Of a stretch of DNA of 64,000 nucleotides, positions 53,846-62,463 are shown one piece after another. The position numbers were made by a program, and so were the translations under genes. Source of the stretch: Paenibacillus sp. FSL R10-2782 (GTDB lineage: Bacteria; Bacillota; Bacilli; Paenibacillales; Paenibacillaceae); NCBI RefSeq assembly GCF_038592985.1, contig NZ_CP151951.1, positions 4,517,001 through 4,581,000 on the forward strand, given 5' to 3'. Numbering within the stretch: the first letter of the stretch is position 1; each line of letters begins with the position of its first letter. Below the pieces are notes generated by a model that did not search any database, had not been told where the DNA came from, and worked only from the letters and a program-made list of their open reading frames with translations.

Positions 53846-54016
53846 GATGAGGTAGAGGTCGCGGATGTAATCAGTACACCGGAGGAGACGCCAAGAGCCG
53901 TCTGTGATTCCTGTGGAAAGGTACACCCGCCGAAGTATGCGGAGCCGACTCTTTGTAATACTCCGAATGCTGGGGCTGCTGACCGAAAGGAGCAGAACTG
54001 TCACGCGATGTCCTAA
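53846..54016 (+). promoter_or_regulatory. Lysine riboswitch (L box)
   Basis: About 170 bases with the L-box conserved elements in order: GAGGTAGAGGTCGCG, ATCAGTA, GGAGGAGACGCC, GTGATTCCTGTGGAAAGG, CCGCCGAAG, GCTGGGGCTGCTGACCGAAAGG and ACTGTCACGCG. A terminator follows at 54080 and then lysP. High lysine should stabilise the aptamer and allow the terminator to form, lowering lysP expression. The boundaries of stem P1 are approximate. Confidence 0.92.
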
Positions 54017-54079
54017 CACAGACACGTGTGTTGAGCTATCTTGTTATAGAAGAAGGTATGGTGCGGAATGCATAGACAA

Positions 54080-54107
54080 GTCCGCAGGCGTATTCCCTGC
54101 GGTCTTT
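54080..54107 (+). terminator. Riboswitch-controlled terminator before lysP
   Basis: CCGCAGG and CCTGCGG form the stem, followed by TCTTTTG. The stretch 54017-54079 (with ACACGTGTGT and CTATCTTGTTATAG) can supply the competing antiterminator pairings. Confidence 0.75.
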
Positions 54108-54180
54108 TGACGTTTGTAATCCCCCTCCTTCAGGCTCTTGCCCTGACATGAAATACCATTTCATGAAGGAGTGTTTGAAC

Positions 54181-55647
54181 GTGCAACACAAAGCAACACC
54201 TGCCGCAACCTTGCGGAAAAGTCTCAAAGCCCGGCATATGACGATGATCGCCCTCGGGGGCTCCATCGGAACAGGCCTGTTCCTCGCCAGTGGAGGCGCG
54301 GTTGCAGAAGCCGGACCCGGAGGGGCCTTGCTGGCTTATGCAGCGGTCGGCCTCATGGTTTACTTCCTGATGACCAGCCTCGGTGAGTTGGCTACGTTTA
54401 TGCCTGAATCCGGCTCTTTTAATACCTATGCTGGCCGCTTCGTCGATCCGGCCTTTGGTTTCGCCATGGGCTGGAACTTCTGGTACAACTGGGCCGTGAC
54501 AATTGCCGCCGAGTTGGCAGCAGCGACCGTGCTGATCAAATACTGGTTTCCCGAAAGTCACTCCGCCTGGTGGAGTTTGTTATTTCTAGCCGTGATCTTC
54601 GCGCTGAACGCGCTGACGGTCAAAGGCTACGGTGAATCCGAATACTGGTTCGCCATGATTAAAATTGTGACCGTGGTTATCTTCCTGACCGTGGGTGTGC
54701 TGATGATCTTCGGCATTATGGGAGGTCCAGCGATTGGCTTCGCTAACTTTACTGTGGGCGATGCCCCGTTCCACGGCGGATTTTTCGCTGTATTGGGTGT
54801 GTTCATGGCCGCAGGCTTTTCCTTCCAGGGAACCGAACTGATCGGGGTAGCCGCCGGAGAGAGTGAAAATCCGCGTGAAAATGTGCCGCGCGCCATCCGT
54901 CAAATCTTTTGGCGTATCCTGTTCTTTTATATTCTGGCGATTCTCGTCATTGGCTTGATTATTCCGTACACCAATCCGAATTTGCTGCGGGGAGATATCA
55001 GTGACATCGGGGTCAGCCCGTTCACACTGGTATTTGAAAAAGCGGGGCTTGCCATTGCCGCCTCCGTCATGAACGCCGTTATTTTAACTTCTGTATTGTC
55101 GGCAGGTAATTCCGGAATGTACGCGGCAACACGTGTACTGTACGCTTTGGCACGGGAAGGCAAAGCCCCCCGTTTCCTCGGACGTATCAATCGGCGCGGC
55201 ATTCCCATGAATGCACTACTGATCACGACCGCTGTCGGTATGCTGGCCTTCCTCGCCTCCCTGTATGGGGACGGTGTGGTCTACAACTGGCTGCTAAACG
55301 CTTCCGGGATGTGCGGATTTATTACATGGGTTGGTATTGCTGTCAGCCATTATCGTTTCCGCCGTGCCTTTACAGCACAGGGTCGCAGTCTGAGTGAGCT
55401 TCCGTACAAAGCCCGCTGGTTCCCGTTTGGTCCCTTGTTTGCCTTCGCACTGTGTATCATCGTGATTATCGGGCAAGGTGCCGATGCCTTTACCGGGCAA
55501 GCCATTGACTGGAAAACGATGATCGCTACGTATATGAGTGTGCCGCTGTTCCTTCTTCTGTGGCTCGGCTACAAATGGATCAAGCGTACCAAAATCGTTC
55601 CACTCAACGAGTGTGATTTGGACCCGGATGCGTCTTCCGGTAAATAA
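54181..55647 (+). CDS. lysP: Lysine-specific permease LysP
   Basis: 488 residues from a GTG at 54181 that follows AAGGAG by 10 bp; an in-frame ATG at 54148 lacks a site. Twelve transmembrane helices of the APC superfamily. It follows E. coli LysP closely: L-K-A-R-H-M-T-M-I-A-L-G-G-S-I-G-T-G-L-F near 17, W-Y-N-W-A-V-T-I-A near 111, G-F-S-F-Q-G-T-E-L-I-G near 212, and S-A-G-N-S-G-M-Y-A near 300. The lysine riboswitch upstream supports the substrate. Monocistronic. Confidence 0.93.
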   Translation: MQHKATPAATLRKSLKARHMTMIALGGSIGTGLFLASGGAVAEAGPGGALLAYAAVGLMVYFLMTSLGELATFMPESGSFNTYAGRFVDPAFGFAMGWNFWYNWAVTIAAELAAATVLIKYWFPESHSAWWSLLFLAVIFALNALTVKGYGESEYWFAMIKIVTVVIFLTVGVLMIFGIMGGPAIGFANFTVGDAPFHGGFFAVLGVFMAAGFSFQGTELIGVAAGESENPRENVPRAIRQIFWRILFFYILAILVIGLIIPYTNPNLLRGDISDIGVSPFTLVFEKAGLAIAASVMNAVILTSVLSAGNSGMYAATRVLYALAREGKAPRFLGRINRRGIPMNALLITTAVGMLAFLASLYGDGVVYNWLLNASGMCGFITWVGIAVSHYRFRRAFTAQGRSLSELPYKARWFPFGPLFAFALCIIVIIGQGADAFTGQAIDWKTMIATYMSVPLFLLLWLGYKWIKRTKIVPLNECDLDPDASSGK

Positions 55648-55655
55648 ACAATAGT

Positions 55656-55765
55656 AAAAAAGCCCGTCTCCGGGCATATACAGGTGGAAATTCGGATGAA
55701 CGGTCCTATGGATCGGATCAGGTTCATCAGCATCTTCTACCTGATATGTGGAGACGGGCTTTTTT
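55656..55765. terminator. Large nested hairpin between convergent genes
   Basis: AAAAAAGCCCGTCTCC and its exact complement enclose about 80 bases that fold again: ACAGGTGGAA with TTCTACCTG, then GATGAAC with GTTCATC. The A and T runs make it a terminator in both directions. See findings for the unusual interior. Confidence 0.8.
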
Positions 55766-55768
55766 CTG

Positions 55769-57109
55769 TTATTCGGAAGAAGAAGCTACCGGAGCTGTCA
55801 AAGACATAGACAAGGCACGACGGCTTAAAATGCCATAAATCACAGCAATCAACGTCAGCAGTGCAGAAAACAAATACAAATTAACGATGCCCAGATGATC
55901 TGCAATCCAGCCCATTAGCAATAGTGATATGCAGAACGTCATGCTCGTTAGTGTAGCCTGTGCGGACAGCACCTTGGGTAAATCGTGTACAGATACGCTC
56001 ATTTGCATCATCGTGCGGCGGGATACGACGGACATTTCCGCAGGCAATCCCATCAACAGCACGATCAGCAGCGTCAGCGGCGGTAATGTGTTAAGCGCAT
56101 ACCAAGCCGTTAACAGTCCATAGCAAGCCATCCCTGCCAGCATCGCGGGCAGCAGTCTGCGCTGCAAATACTTGACACTAGCGAGAACAATGATCCCGCC
56201 GCCAATCGCGCCTGCAAAATACGCCGCATTAATGTATCCCCACCATGCCTCGCTTTTGTGCAACACCTGCTGAGCGAAGGCAAGCGTGAATGCTCCTACC
56301 CAAACCGAACCACCCAGCAGGTCGATCATATCCATAAAAATAAGAGCCTTGAGCCTTCGGCTGGCTCCGATGAGGCTCCAGCCTTCACGCAATATTTCCT
56401 TTTTGCGCTTGGGAGGTAACACCGGACTCTCCGACTCCGGGCCATACAGTGTATCTTCCAACTGTGCGGGGGATGTTGAAGCCAGTACGTCTCCGCTTTG
56501 CACCCGAGTTCCGGGTTGCAGTAAATAATGGGCTTTACCCTCTAGCGGATCACGGATCAAGCTGGTAAAGATCAGGGCCACCAAATATAGCCCACAAGCC
56601 ACCAGCAGTGTTTTTTCCGAGCCTATCATGGCTACCAGTACACCGCTAAGCCCCCATCCAGCCAATTGCACGGTCTGATCGCTGACCGATACGAGACTGT
56701 TTGCCCGCATCAGCCCTTCCCCGGACGCAAGGCGCGGAATCAGCGCATTACGTGCAGGTGTGGTCCAACCGTCCAGAAAGGACATCGCTGCTACCAGTGT
56801 AAACACAAGCACCCATACCGGGTTTGTGCCCGCTGACCACAAATGCCCCAACAGGAGAGCGAAGAAAGCCAGTTGGCCAAATTGGGAAACGAACAGAATA
56901 AATGGAAGCTGGAACCGGGCCAATATCAGCGGTGCTAAAAAGCCGCTAATCATCTGTGCGGCCATTCGCAACAACGGAACGAGAACAGAGGAAAAAATCG
57001 AATCCGTTTCATGAAACACCAGAGAAACCAGTGCCATGATATAAAGAATATCTGCCGCATTCGACATCGTCTGCGTGCCGAGCAGATAAGTAAAGGAACG
57101 CTTATGCAT
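55769..57109 (-). CDS. MFS transporter
   Basis: 446 residues, about 12 transmembrane helices, with a central cytoplasmic loop (about 195-240) rich in Pro, Ser and Lys. The overall pattern, starting with Y-L-L-G-T-Q-T-M-S-N-A-A-D, resembles the MFS_3 / macrolide-efflux-like group. A-R-N-A-L-I-P-R near 120 is the typical loop. Substrate not predictable. AAGGGAG lies 12 bp before the ATG. Confidence 0.85.
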   Translation of the reverse strand: MHKRSFTYLLGTQTMSNAADILYIMALVSLVFHETDSIFSSVLVPLLRMAAQMISGFLAPLILARFQLPFILFVSQFGQLAFFALLLGHLWSAGTNPVWVLVFTLVAAMSFLDGWTTPARNALIPRLASGEGLMRANSLVSVSDQTVQLAGWGLSGVLVAMIGSEKTLLVACGLYLVALIFTSLIRDPLEGKAHYLLQPGTRVQSGDVLASTSPAQLEDTLYGPESESPVLPPKRKKEILREGWSLIGASRRLKALIFMDMIDLLGGSVWVGAFTLAFAQQVLHKSEAWWGYINAAYFAGAIGGGIIVLASVKYLQRRLLPAMLAGMACYGLLTAWYALNTLPPLTLLIVLLMGLPAEMSVVSRRTMMQMSVSVHDLPKVLSAQATLTSMTFCISLLLMGWIADHLGIVNLYLFSALLTLIAVIYGILSRRALSMSLTAPVASSSE

Positions 57110-57161
57110 ATGAATAAAATACTCCCTTATAAATGTAGCTTTTTATATTGCAGCAAAATGA

Positions 57162-58289
57162 TCAGGTCCATTTCAGAGTTACACGGAGATTTCCGGTGCT
57201 GCCTAAATCCGTGATCTGATAGGAGATGGTTTTTAACCCGAGCTGATACAACGATTGTAAATCTTCTTTGAGACTTCGCTCTGTCCCTTGATAGCCAAAG
57301 GTAAGCGTGGCCCCTCCCTTATTGATCTCTTTGCGAACCTGCTCCTTGATTTCGGCGGATGATTTAACCAGACCCTTGCCATCTTGCAGCGTATATTCCA
57401 GGTTATTGTACAGCTTTTGGTACACAGCAGCCTTGGGTCCGCCCGCAGCGACCAATCCCGACAATGTCTGCCGATACGATGTGTTCGCCTGAGGATACTG
57501 TTTAACCCAGGAGTGATCCCGGCGCATTTCGGCATCAGTCAGCAGATAATACGAAGTGCTTACCTCGTTGCCACGATCCGGGGTCGGATCATCCCATGTC
57601 GTATCCATGTGGTACCAATGTCCATCCAGTAAAACAAGATTCCATGCATGCAACTGGCCCCCTGCTCTTCCCTCTACAATCTGGTTGGTAATCCCGGAGC
57701 GTTCTAGCATTTTGTAGGCCAGCAAGGAATAGCCCTGACACACCGTGCTCCCGGTTTTCAGGCCATCGTATGCCGTGTACTTTTGCTGGGTTTCATCATA
57801 TTTCAAACGAACCACGATCCAGTCATGAATGGCCTTCACCTTCTCATGATCCGTCATCCCCTTCGTAATGATGTCCCCCAGCACAGCTTTAACCGTGTTA
57901 TCCACATATGCGGTCTGCTCCTTCGTCTCCCGGTAACTCAGACGAATCGTAACCTCGGCAGACGTGGTTGTGCCTGTATAGCTGAATGCGTAGCTTTTGA
58001 TCGTATAATTCACATACGGATCACTCTCCATCGCCTGCTTGATGGCTGTCTGTAGCTGCTGCTTGAGACCGTTCACCCGCCCTTGATATGTAAAGGTCAG
58101 CGTTTCACTCCGCGTAGCCATTGCCTGTAAGAGCTTATTTTGAAGCTGCTGTGACGAAACGGATGGAGCTGGCTTGACCGACGCAGCATATACATTGTTC
58201 CCCCACTCCACAGCATGTGGCAGCAACACAGCCAGCACTGCACCTGCCGCCAGGCATTTTATAAGCCTAACCCCGATTTTTCTGTTCAT
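57162..58289 (-). CDS. Secreted transglutaminase-like protein, copy 1
   Basis: 375 residues from the ATG at 58289. Signal peptide (M-N-R-K-I-G-V-R ... A-A). The first domain (about 45-135) is a beta-rich unit of a type repeated at the C terminus (about 305-375), both with T-F-x-Y-Q-G-(R/T). Between them lies a transglutaminase-like fold with C in G-S-T-V-C-Q-G-Y near 190, H in L-H-A-W-N-L-V near 220 and D in H-M-D-T-T-W-D-D near 235, the full Cys-His-Asp set. It may be a wall-acting peptidase or a cross-linking enzyme. A close paralog lies at 61147, on the other side of feoAB. Confidence 0.85.
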   Translation of the reverse strand: MNRKIGVRLIKCLAAGAVLAVLLPHAVEWGNNVYAASVKPAPSVSSQQLQNKLLQAMATRSETLTFTYQGRVNGLKQQLQTAIKQAMESDPYVNYTIKSYAFSYTGTTTSAEVTIRLSYRETKEQTAYVDNTVKAVLGDIITKGMTDHEKVKAIHDWIVVRLKYDETQQKYTAYDGLKTGSTVCQGYSLLAYKMLERSGITNQIVEGRAGGQLHAWNLVLLDGHWYHMDTTWDDPTPDRGNEVSTSYYLLTDAEMRRDHSWVKQYPQANTSYRQTLSGLVAAGGPKAAVYQKLYNNLEYTLQDGKGLVKSSAEIKEQVRKEINKGGATLTFGYQGTERSLKEDLQSLYQLGLKTISYQITDLGSTGNLRVTLKWT

Positions 58290-58524
58290 ACAGAGCGTTC
58301 CTGCCCTTCTTAGCATAATTGTAAACAGCTCTATCTTACCATAAAAACAGCTGATCCAAGCGCTCTAGTTTTGTCGGTTACAGGCGGGCAAGAATCTGGA
58401 TAAAGACAGGTTTTGACACAATGCTTATCTCCCCGGCTGAATAGGCAACAGACAGGCTATACCGTTCACAGAGAATTTTATCACAGCAGCTTGGCACTCC
58501 TTATGATATGGTACTGGCATCGGA

Positions 58525-58547
58525 AATCATTGATATTGATTCTCATT
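58525..58547. promoter_or_regulatory. Fur box of feo operon
   Basis: ATCATTGATATTGATTCTCA, with overlapping Fur-box halves (TGATATTGATTCTCATT), lies 25-45 bp before the feoA ATG. The rest of the 280-bp gap up to 58289 shows no other motif. Confidence 0.75.
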
Positions 58548-58570
58548 CTATATTAGAAAGGCTGAGCACC

Positions 58571-58816
58571 ATGCCAGAATGTATCTCGCTCCTTCGTACT
58601 CCACCGGGTCAACCCGTGCGGCTGCAATCCCTTGCCTCTCTTCACCCCTCATTGCGCCGACGCTTAACGGACATGGGGATTGACGAAGGTTCCATTATAC
58701 GGTTAAAAAAAATCAGTCTGTTGGGCGGCCCTATTGTCATTGAATGCAACGGTCAACTGGTCGGCCTCCGTCAAAATCAGGTAAAACAACTGGAGGTCGC
58801 TCCTTCATGGACATGA
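58571..58816 (+). CDS. feoA: Ferrous iron transport protein FeoA
   Basis: 81-residue SH3-like cytoplasmic partner of FeoB. The start at 58571 follows AGAAAGG; reading from 58508 would run through the Fur box. Seen: L-T-D-M-G-I-D-E-G-S near 36 and G-G-P-I-V-I-E-C-N-G near 56. Its stop overlaps the feoB start by 10 bp. Confidence 0.93.
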   Translation: MPECISLLRTPPGQPVRLQSLASLHPSLRRRLTDMGIDEGSIIRLKKISLLGGPIVIECNGQLVGLRQNQVKQLEVAPSWT

Positions 58817-60816
58817 TCGCTCTATTCGGTAATCCCAACACGGGGAAAACCTCTTTATTCAACAAGCTGACTCGTACGTATGCAGAGGTAGGGAACTGGT
58901 CCGGGGTTACGGTGGAAAAGAAAACAGGTCTGCTGCGCGACAAGTCTGCCGTTTTGGTGGATTTGCCAGGGGCCTATTCCTTGCTTCCACTTTCGCTGGA
59001 TGAAGGTATCGCTACCCGTTATTTGCTGGAAGAACCGCCTGCGGCTTTGATTAACATCGTGGATGCCTCCCAGCTCCAGCGTAATCTGTACCTGACTGTA
59101 CAACTGCTGGAATATGGCCGTCCGCTCGTACTTGGCTTAAATATGACCGACGTAGCCGATGCCACGGGCCTTCTAGTGAACAAGGAATTGCTGGCTGATC
59201 AATTGAACGTTCCCATCATTCCCATGGTGGCACGCACGGGCAGCGGCAGTAAGCAAATGCTCGCATCACTTCGAGAGGTACGACGCTCGCCAAATTCCTT
59301 CCAGTTGGATTACGGCCCTGCCGTCGAAGCCGCCATCGCAGATATTTGCAGCTTGCTGACGAATACATCTGTGCCAAACCCTCGGTGGGTAGCTCTACAG
59401 TGTCTGGAAAACAATCCTGTCGTTATGGAATGGATGACAAATGAGGTACAGCGTGAAAAAGTAACGGATCGCATCCAGCGTTGCGAGAAAGAACTTCTCC
59501 GTGAAGGCTATTCGGCTACTCCCGCTCAGCATATCCGTTCTGTACGTACAGCGTGGATCGCTGATCTGTGTACAAAGGCGCTCGACACGTCCAAACTCAA
59601 ACCGCACAGTCTGACAGACAAGCTGGACGCACTGCTAACCCATCGGTATCTGGGGATTCCGATCTTTTTGCTGCTGATGTACGCTACCTTCAAGTTCACC
59701 TTCGATTGGGCCGGTACTGTTCTTTCAGATATGCTGGACGGATTTTTTTCAGGGACACTAAGCAGTTGGATTTCTGAAGTGCTCGTTCACTTGAACGCGT
59801 CCGCTTTTACGCAAAGTCTAGTCGTGGACGGCATCGTGGCGGGAGTCGGGGGCGTGCTCGTTTTTCTGCCTCAGATCGCTATTTTATTCCTTATTATTTC
59901 GCTAATTGAAGACTCCGGGTATATGGCACGGGTCACGATATTAATGGATCGTCTCATGCAAGCTGTGGGCTTGAACGGGAAAAGCTTCATCCCCTTTATT
60001 ATCGGCTTTGGCTGTAATGTTCCAGCCATTATGGCAGCACGCACGATTGAACAGCCTAGAGAACGCCTCATTACGACGTTGCTGGTACCCTTCATGTCCT
60101 GCTCTGCCCGCCTGCCAGTCTATGCCTTGTTCTCAGGTGTATTTTTCCCAACACACGCGGCAAGCATCATCATGCTAATGTACGTGCTAGGAATCACCGT
60201 GTCGCTCATACTAGCCAAAATTTTTTCCAAAGTATCCATTCTGTCGGGTGAGCCTTCCCTCTTCATCGTGGAGCTTCCCCCTTATCGAGTGCCGCAAGCT
60301 CTTACACTGTTTCGCAGCACGTGGGAAAAGGTCAAGGGCTTCGTCCGCAAAGCTGGAACCATTATTCTCGCAGGGTCCGTCGGCATCTGGCTTTTGTCCA
60401 ATTTTGGTCCGCAGGGCTTCGGTGCAGAAATGAATGACAGCCTGCTCGCCACTATTGGAGGATGGTTTGCTCCACTGCTGGCCCCTCTCGGCTTTGGCAC
60501 CTGGCAAGCAGGTGCGTCCCTGCTCACAGGCTTTATGGCGAAAGAAGTCGTCGTATCAACGATGAATATCATTTACCACGTTCCCGATATGCAGGGACTG
60601 GAACTGCAAGTCAGCCATGCCTTTACGCCATTGGCCTCTTTTAGCTTCATGGTGTTCATTCTGTTGTATGTGCCATGTTTGGCTACGGTAGCGGTCATTC
60701 GTAAAGAAACCCTTTCGTGGCGCTGGACCGGATTCTCCGTGATCTATCCTTTGACCGTTGCGTATCTCATTGCCGTTGTCATCTATCAGTGTGGCAGATT
60801 ATTAGGTTGGGGTTAA
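58807..60816 (+). CDS. feoB: Ferrous iron transporter FeoB
   Basis: 669 residues from the ATG at 58807 after GGAGG. The G domain has G1 G-N-P-N-T-G-K-T-S, G3 D-L-P-G-A-Y-S and G4 N-M-T-D; the helical regulatory domain spans about 165-265; the membrane part has the two Gate motifs, with G-F-G-C-N-V-P-A near 400 and the matching second half near 560. It imports Fe(II). Second gene of the Fur-controlled operon. Confidence 0.96.
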   Translation: MDMIALFGNPNTGKTSLFNKLTRTYAEVGNWSGVTVEKKTGLLRDKSAVLVDLPGAYSLLPLSLDEGIATRYLLEEPPAALINIVDASQLQRNLYLTVQLLEYGRPLVLGLNMTDVADATGLLVNKELLADQLNVPIIPMVARTGSGSKQMLASLREVRRSPNSFQLDYGPAVEAAIADICSLLTNTSVPNPRWVALQCLENNPVVMEWMTNEVQREKVTDRIQRCEKELLREGYSATPAQHIRSVRTAWIADLCTKALDTSKLKPHSLTDKLDALLTHRYLGIPIFLLLMYATFKFTFDWAGTVLSDMLDGFFSGTLSSWISEVLVHLNASAFTQSLVVDGIVAGVGGVLVFLPQIAILFLIISLIEDSGYMARVTILMDRLMQAVGLNGKSFIPFIIGFGCNVPAIMAARTIEQPRERLITTLLVPFMSCSARLPVYALFSGVFFPTHAASIIMLMYVLGITVSLILAKIFSKVSILSGEPSLFIVELPPYRVPQALTLFRSTWEKVKGFVRKAGTIILAGSVGIWLLSNFGPQGFGAEMNDSLLATIGGWFAPLLAPLGFGTWQAGASLLTGFMAKEVVVSTMNIIYHVPDMQGLELQVSHAFTPLASFSFMVFILLYVPCLATVAVIRKETLSWRWTGFSVIYPLTVAYLIAVVIYQCGRLLGWG

Positions 60817-60853
60817 GTTAGAGACTTATGAAAATAGAAGGAAGGTGGATTCC

Positions 60854-61030
60854 GTGATCAATATCATCATTTTACTGGTGATTCTCGGTTATAGCGCGTG
60901 GGTGTTGGTACGCTTTTTGCGAAAAAGCCGTCAAGGTGCCTGTGCGGGGTGCTCATCAAGTAAGTCATGTCCGGGCTGTACCGGAAGTTCTATGAATGAG
61001 GATCATACGAAAATCAAAAAAAATATCTAA
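60854..61030 (+). CDS. FeoB-associated Cys-rich membrane protein
   Basis: 58 residues from a GTG at 60854; AAGGAAGGTGG upstream overlaps the other candidate GTG at 60845. One transmembrane helix (3-22), then a basic stretch and a cysteine cluster C-A-G-C-S-S-S-K-S-C-P-G-C. Such proteins commonly end feo operons in Firmicutes and may help iron insertion or FeoB assembly. Confidence 0.9.
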   Translation: MINIIILLVILGYSAWVLVRFLRKSRQGACAGCSSSKSCPGCTGSSMNEDHTKIKKNI

Positions 61031-61049
61031 TCCCAACCCACATCAAATA

Positions 61050-61093
61050 TAAAAGCTGCTTCGGATCATCCTGCAACCGAAGCAGCTTTTTTA
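61050..61093. terminator. Bidirectional terminator after feo operon
   Basis: AAAAGCTGCTTCGG and CCGAAGCAGCTTTTTT form a 14-bp stem across a 12-base loop. Confidence 0.92.
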
Positions 61094-61146
61094 TATTTTA
61101 TATCAGATAAAAGTAATATAATTCTTCGTTCTTGATATGCCCCTTC

Positions 61147-62271
61147 TTATCGTGTCCAAGTTATACTTACACGCAAGTTCCGTGTGCTTGGCACTACGGT
61201 ATATTGATAATTCAGATTTCTGATACCTAGCTGATACAGTGGAGTCAAATCCTGTACTAATTTTCTTTCCGTCCCCTGATAGAGAAAGGATATCGTGGAT
61301 TGCTCATTGAAGATAGCCTGTCGGGTCAATTCCAAAATCTCACGCGCAGATTTAGGGGCGCTATCACCAGACGATGCATATTTCAGGTCATCATACAGTT
61401 TTTGATACGCATCCGTCCTGCTACCACCCTCCGCGATCAGTCCTGCCAAGGTCTGCTGGTACGATGTGTTAGCGGCTGGATATTTGTGAACCCATATATG
61501 ATCCTGACTCAATTCATCATCCGTCACCAAGTAGTAAGACGTATTTACCACATTAGCGCGATCTGGCACAGGATCATCCCAAGTCGTATCCAGATGGTAC
61601 CACTGACCATCAAGTAAAACCAGATTCCATGTATGGTCCTGTCCACCTGCAACCCCTTGCACTATACGGTTCTCAATTCCTGCGCGCTCCAGCATTCTGT
61701 ATGTGAGCAGCGAATAACCCTGACAAACCGTACTGCCGGTGGTCAACCCTTCGTAAGCTGTGTACTTTTGCTGTGGAACATCATATTTTAAATTTAAAAC
61801 AAGCCAGTCATGAATAGCCTTCACCTTCTCATGATCAGTCATGTCATTCGTAATAATGTTACTGAGAACGTCCTGAACCGTATTGTCCACATAATCCGAC
61901 TGCGCTTTGGACTCCCGGAAGTTCATACGTAGGGTCACATCAACGCCTGTAGATGTACCCGTATAATTGAATGTGTAGGTTTTGAGTATAAAATTTACAT
62001 ATGGGTCACTTTCCATCGCCCGATTGATCGTATTTTGTAATTGCTCTTGGAAGTCTCTCATGTCACCGGTGTATGTAAAAGTAAGTAATTCATTACGCGC
62101 AAGCATAGCTTGCAAGATTGTGCCCTCCAACTGCTGTACTGACGACGCTTGTTCGGCCTTGACCGAAGCTGCGGATACACTTTCCCAAATCATAGTCTGT
62201 GGCAGTGCGGTAGCCAGAGCGGCTCCAACAACCAGACATTTCACTACCTTAACCCCTATTTTCCTGTTCAT
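61147..62271 (-). CDS. Secreted transglutaminase-like protein, copy 2
   Basis: 374 residues from the ATG at 62271, with AAAGGA upstream; the longer in-frame reading to 62358 has no site. Same plan as copy 1: signal peptide M-N-R-K-I-G-V-K-V-V-K-C, N-terminal T-F-T-Y-T-G-D unit, transglutaminase core with C in G-S-T-V-C-Q-G-Y, H in D-H-T-W-N-L-V and D in H-L-D-T-T-W-D-D, and a C-terminal F-L-Y-Q-G-T-E-R-K unit. The two copies agree over their full length with only 1 residue difference in size. Confidence 0.85.
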   Translation of the reverse strand: MNRKIGVKVVKCLVVGAALATALPQTMIWESVSAASVKAEQASSVQQLEGTILQAMLARNELLTFTYTGDMRDFQEQLQNTINRAMESDPYVNFILKTYTFNYTGTSTGVDVTLRMNFRESKAQSDYVDNTVQDVLSNIITNDMTDHEKVKAIHDWLVLNLKYDVPQQKYTAYEGLTTGSTVCQGYSLLTYRMLERAGIENRIVQGVAGGQDHTWNLVLLDGQWYHLDTTWDDPVPDRANVVNTSYYLVTDDELSQDHIWVHKYPAANTSYQQTLAGLIAEGGSRTDAYQKLYDDLKYASSGDSAPKSAREILELTRQAIFNEQSTISFLYQGTERKLVQDLTPLYQLGIRNLNYQYTVVPSTRNLRVSITWTR

Positions 62272-62385
62272 ATAAAATGTCCTTTCTATTCTATTTAAAG
62301 TTATAAACAGGTATATATTACCACGAATGACCATTTGATAAAAAACACTATTTTCCAATTTTAAAAGAAAGATACGTTTAAAATG

Positions 62386-62429
62386 AAAAAGCGGCTTGGG
62401 GTCTATCCTGCACCCGAAGCCGCTTTTTC
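62386..62429. terminator. Bidirectional terminator after xylB
   Basis: AAAAAGCGGCTTGGG and CCCGAAGCCGCTTTTT form the stem across a 12-base loop. It resembles the terminator at 61050 in loop sequence (ATCCTGCA), as if copied. Confidence 0.9.
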
Positions 62430-62463
62430 ATTTCATATGAAGTTTGTGAGAGGTTTGCAGTAT

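Noticed and set aside
53816..54110. Three small open frames before lysP, one with a Cys-x-x-Cys-like pattern
   Set aside because: The stretch is a lysine riboswitch; the frames lack ribosome binding sites and the cysteine codons come from conserved RNA sequence.
55656..55765. Possible thiamine-pyrophosphate riboswitch on the minus strand
   Set aside because: Only ACCTGATCC is alike; CUGAGA and the GCGUAGGGA end are missing, and no gene lies downstream in that direction.
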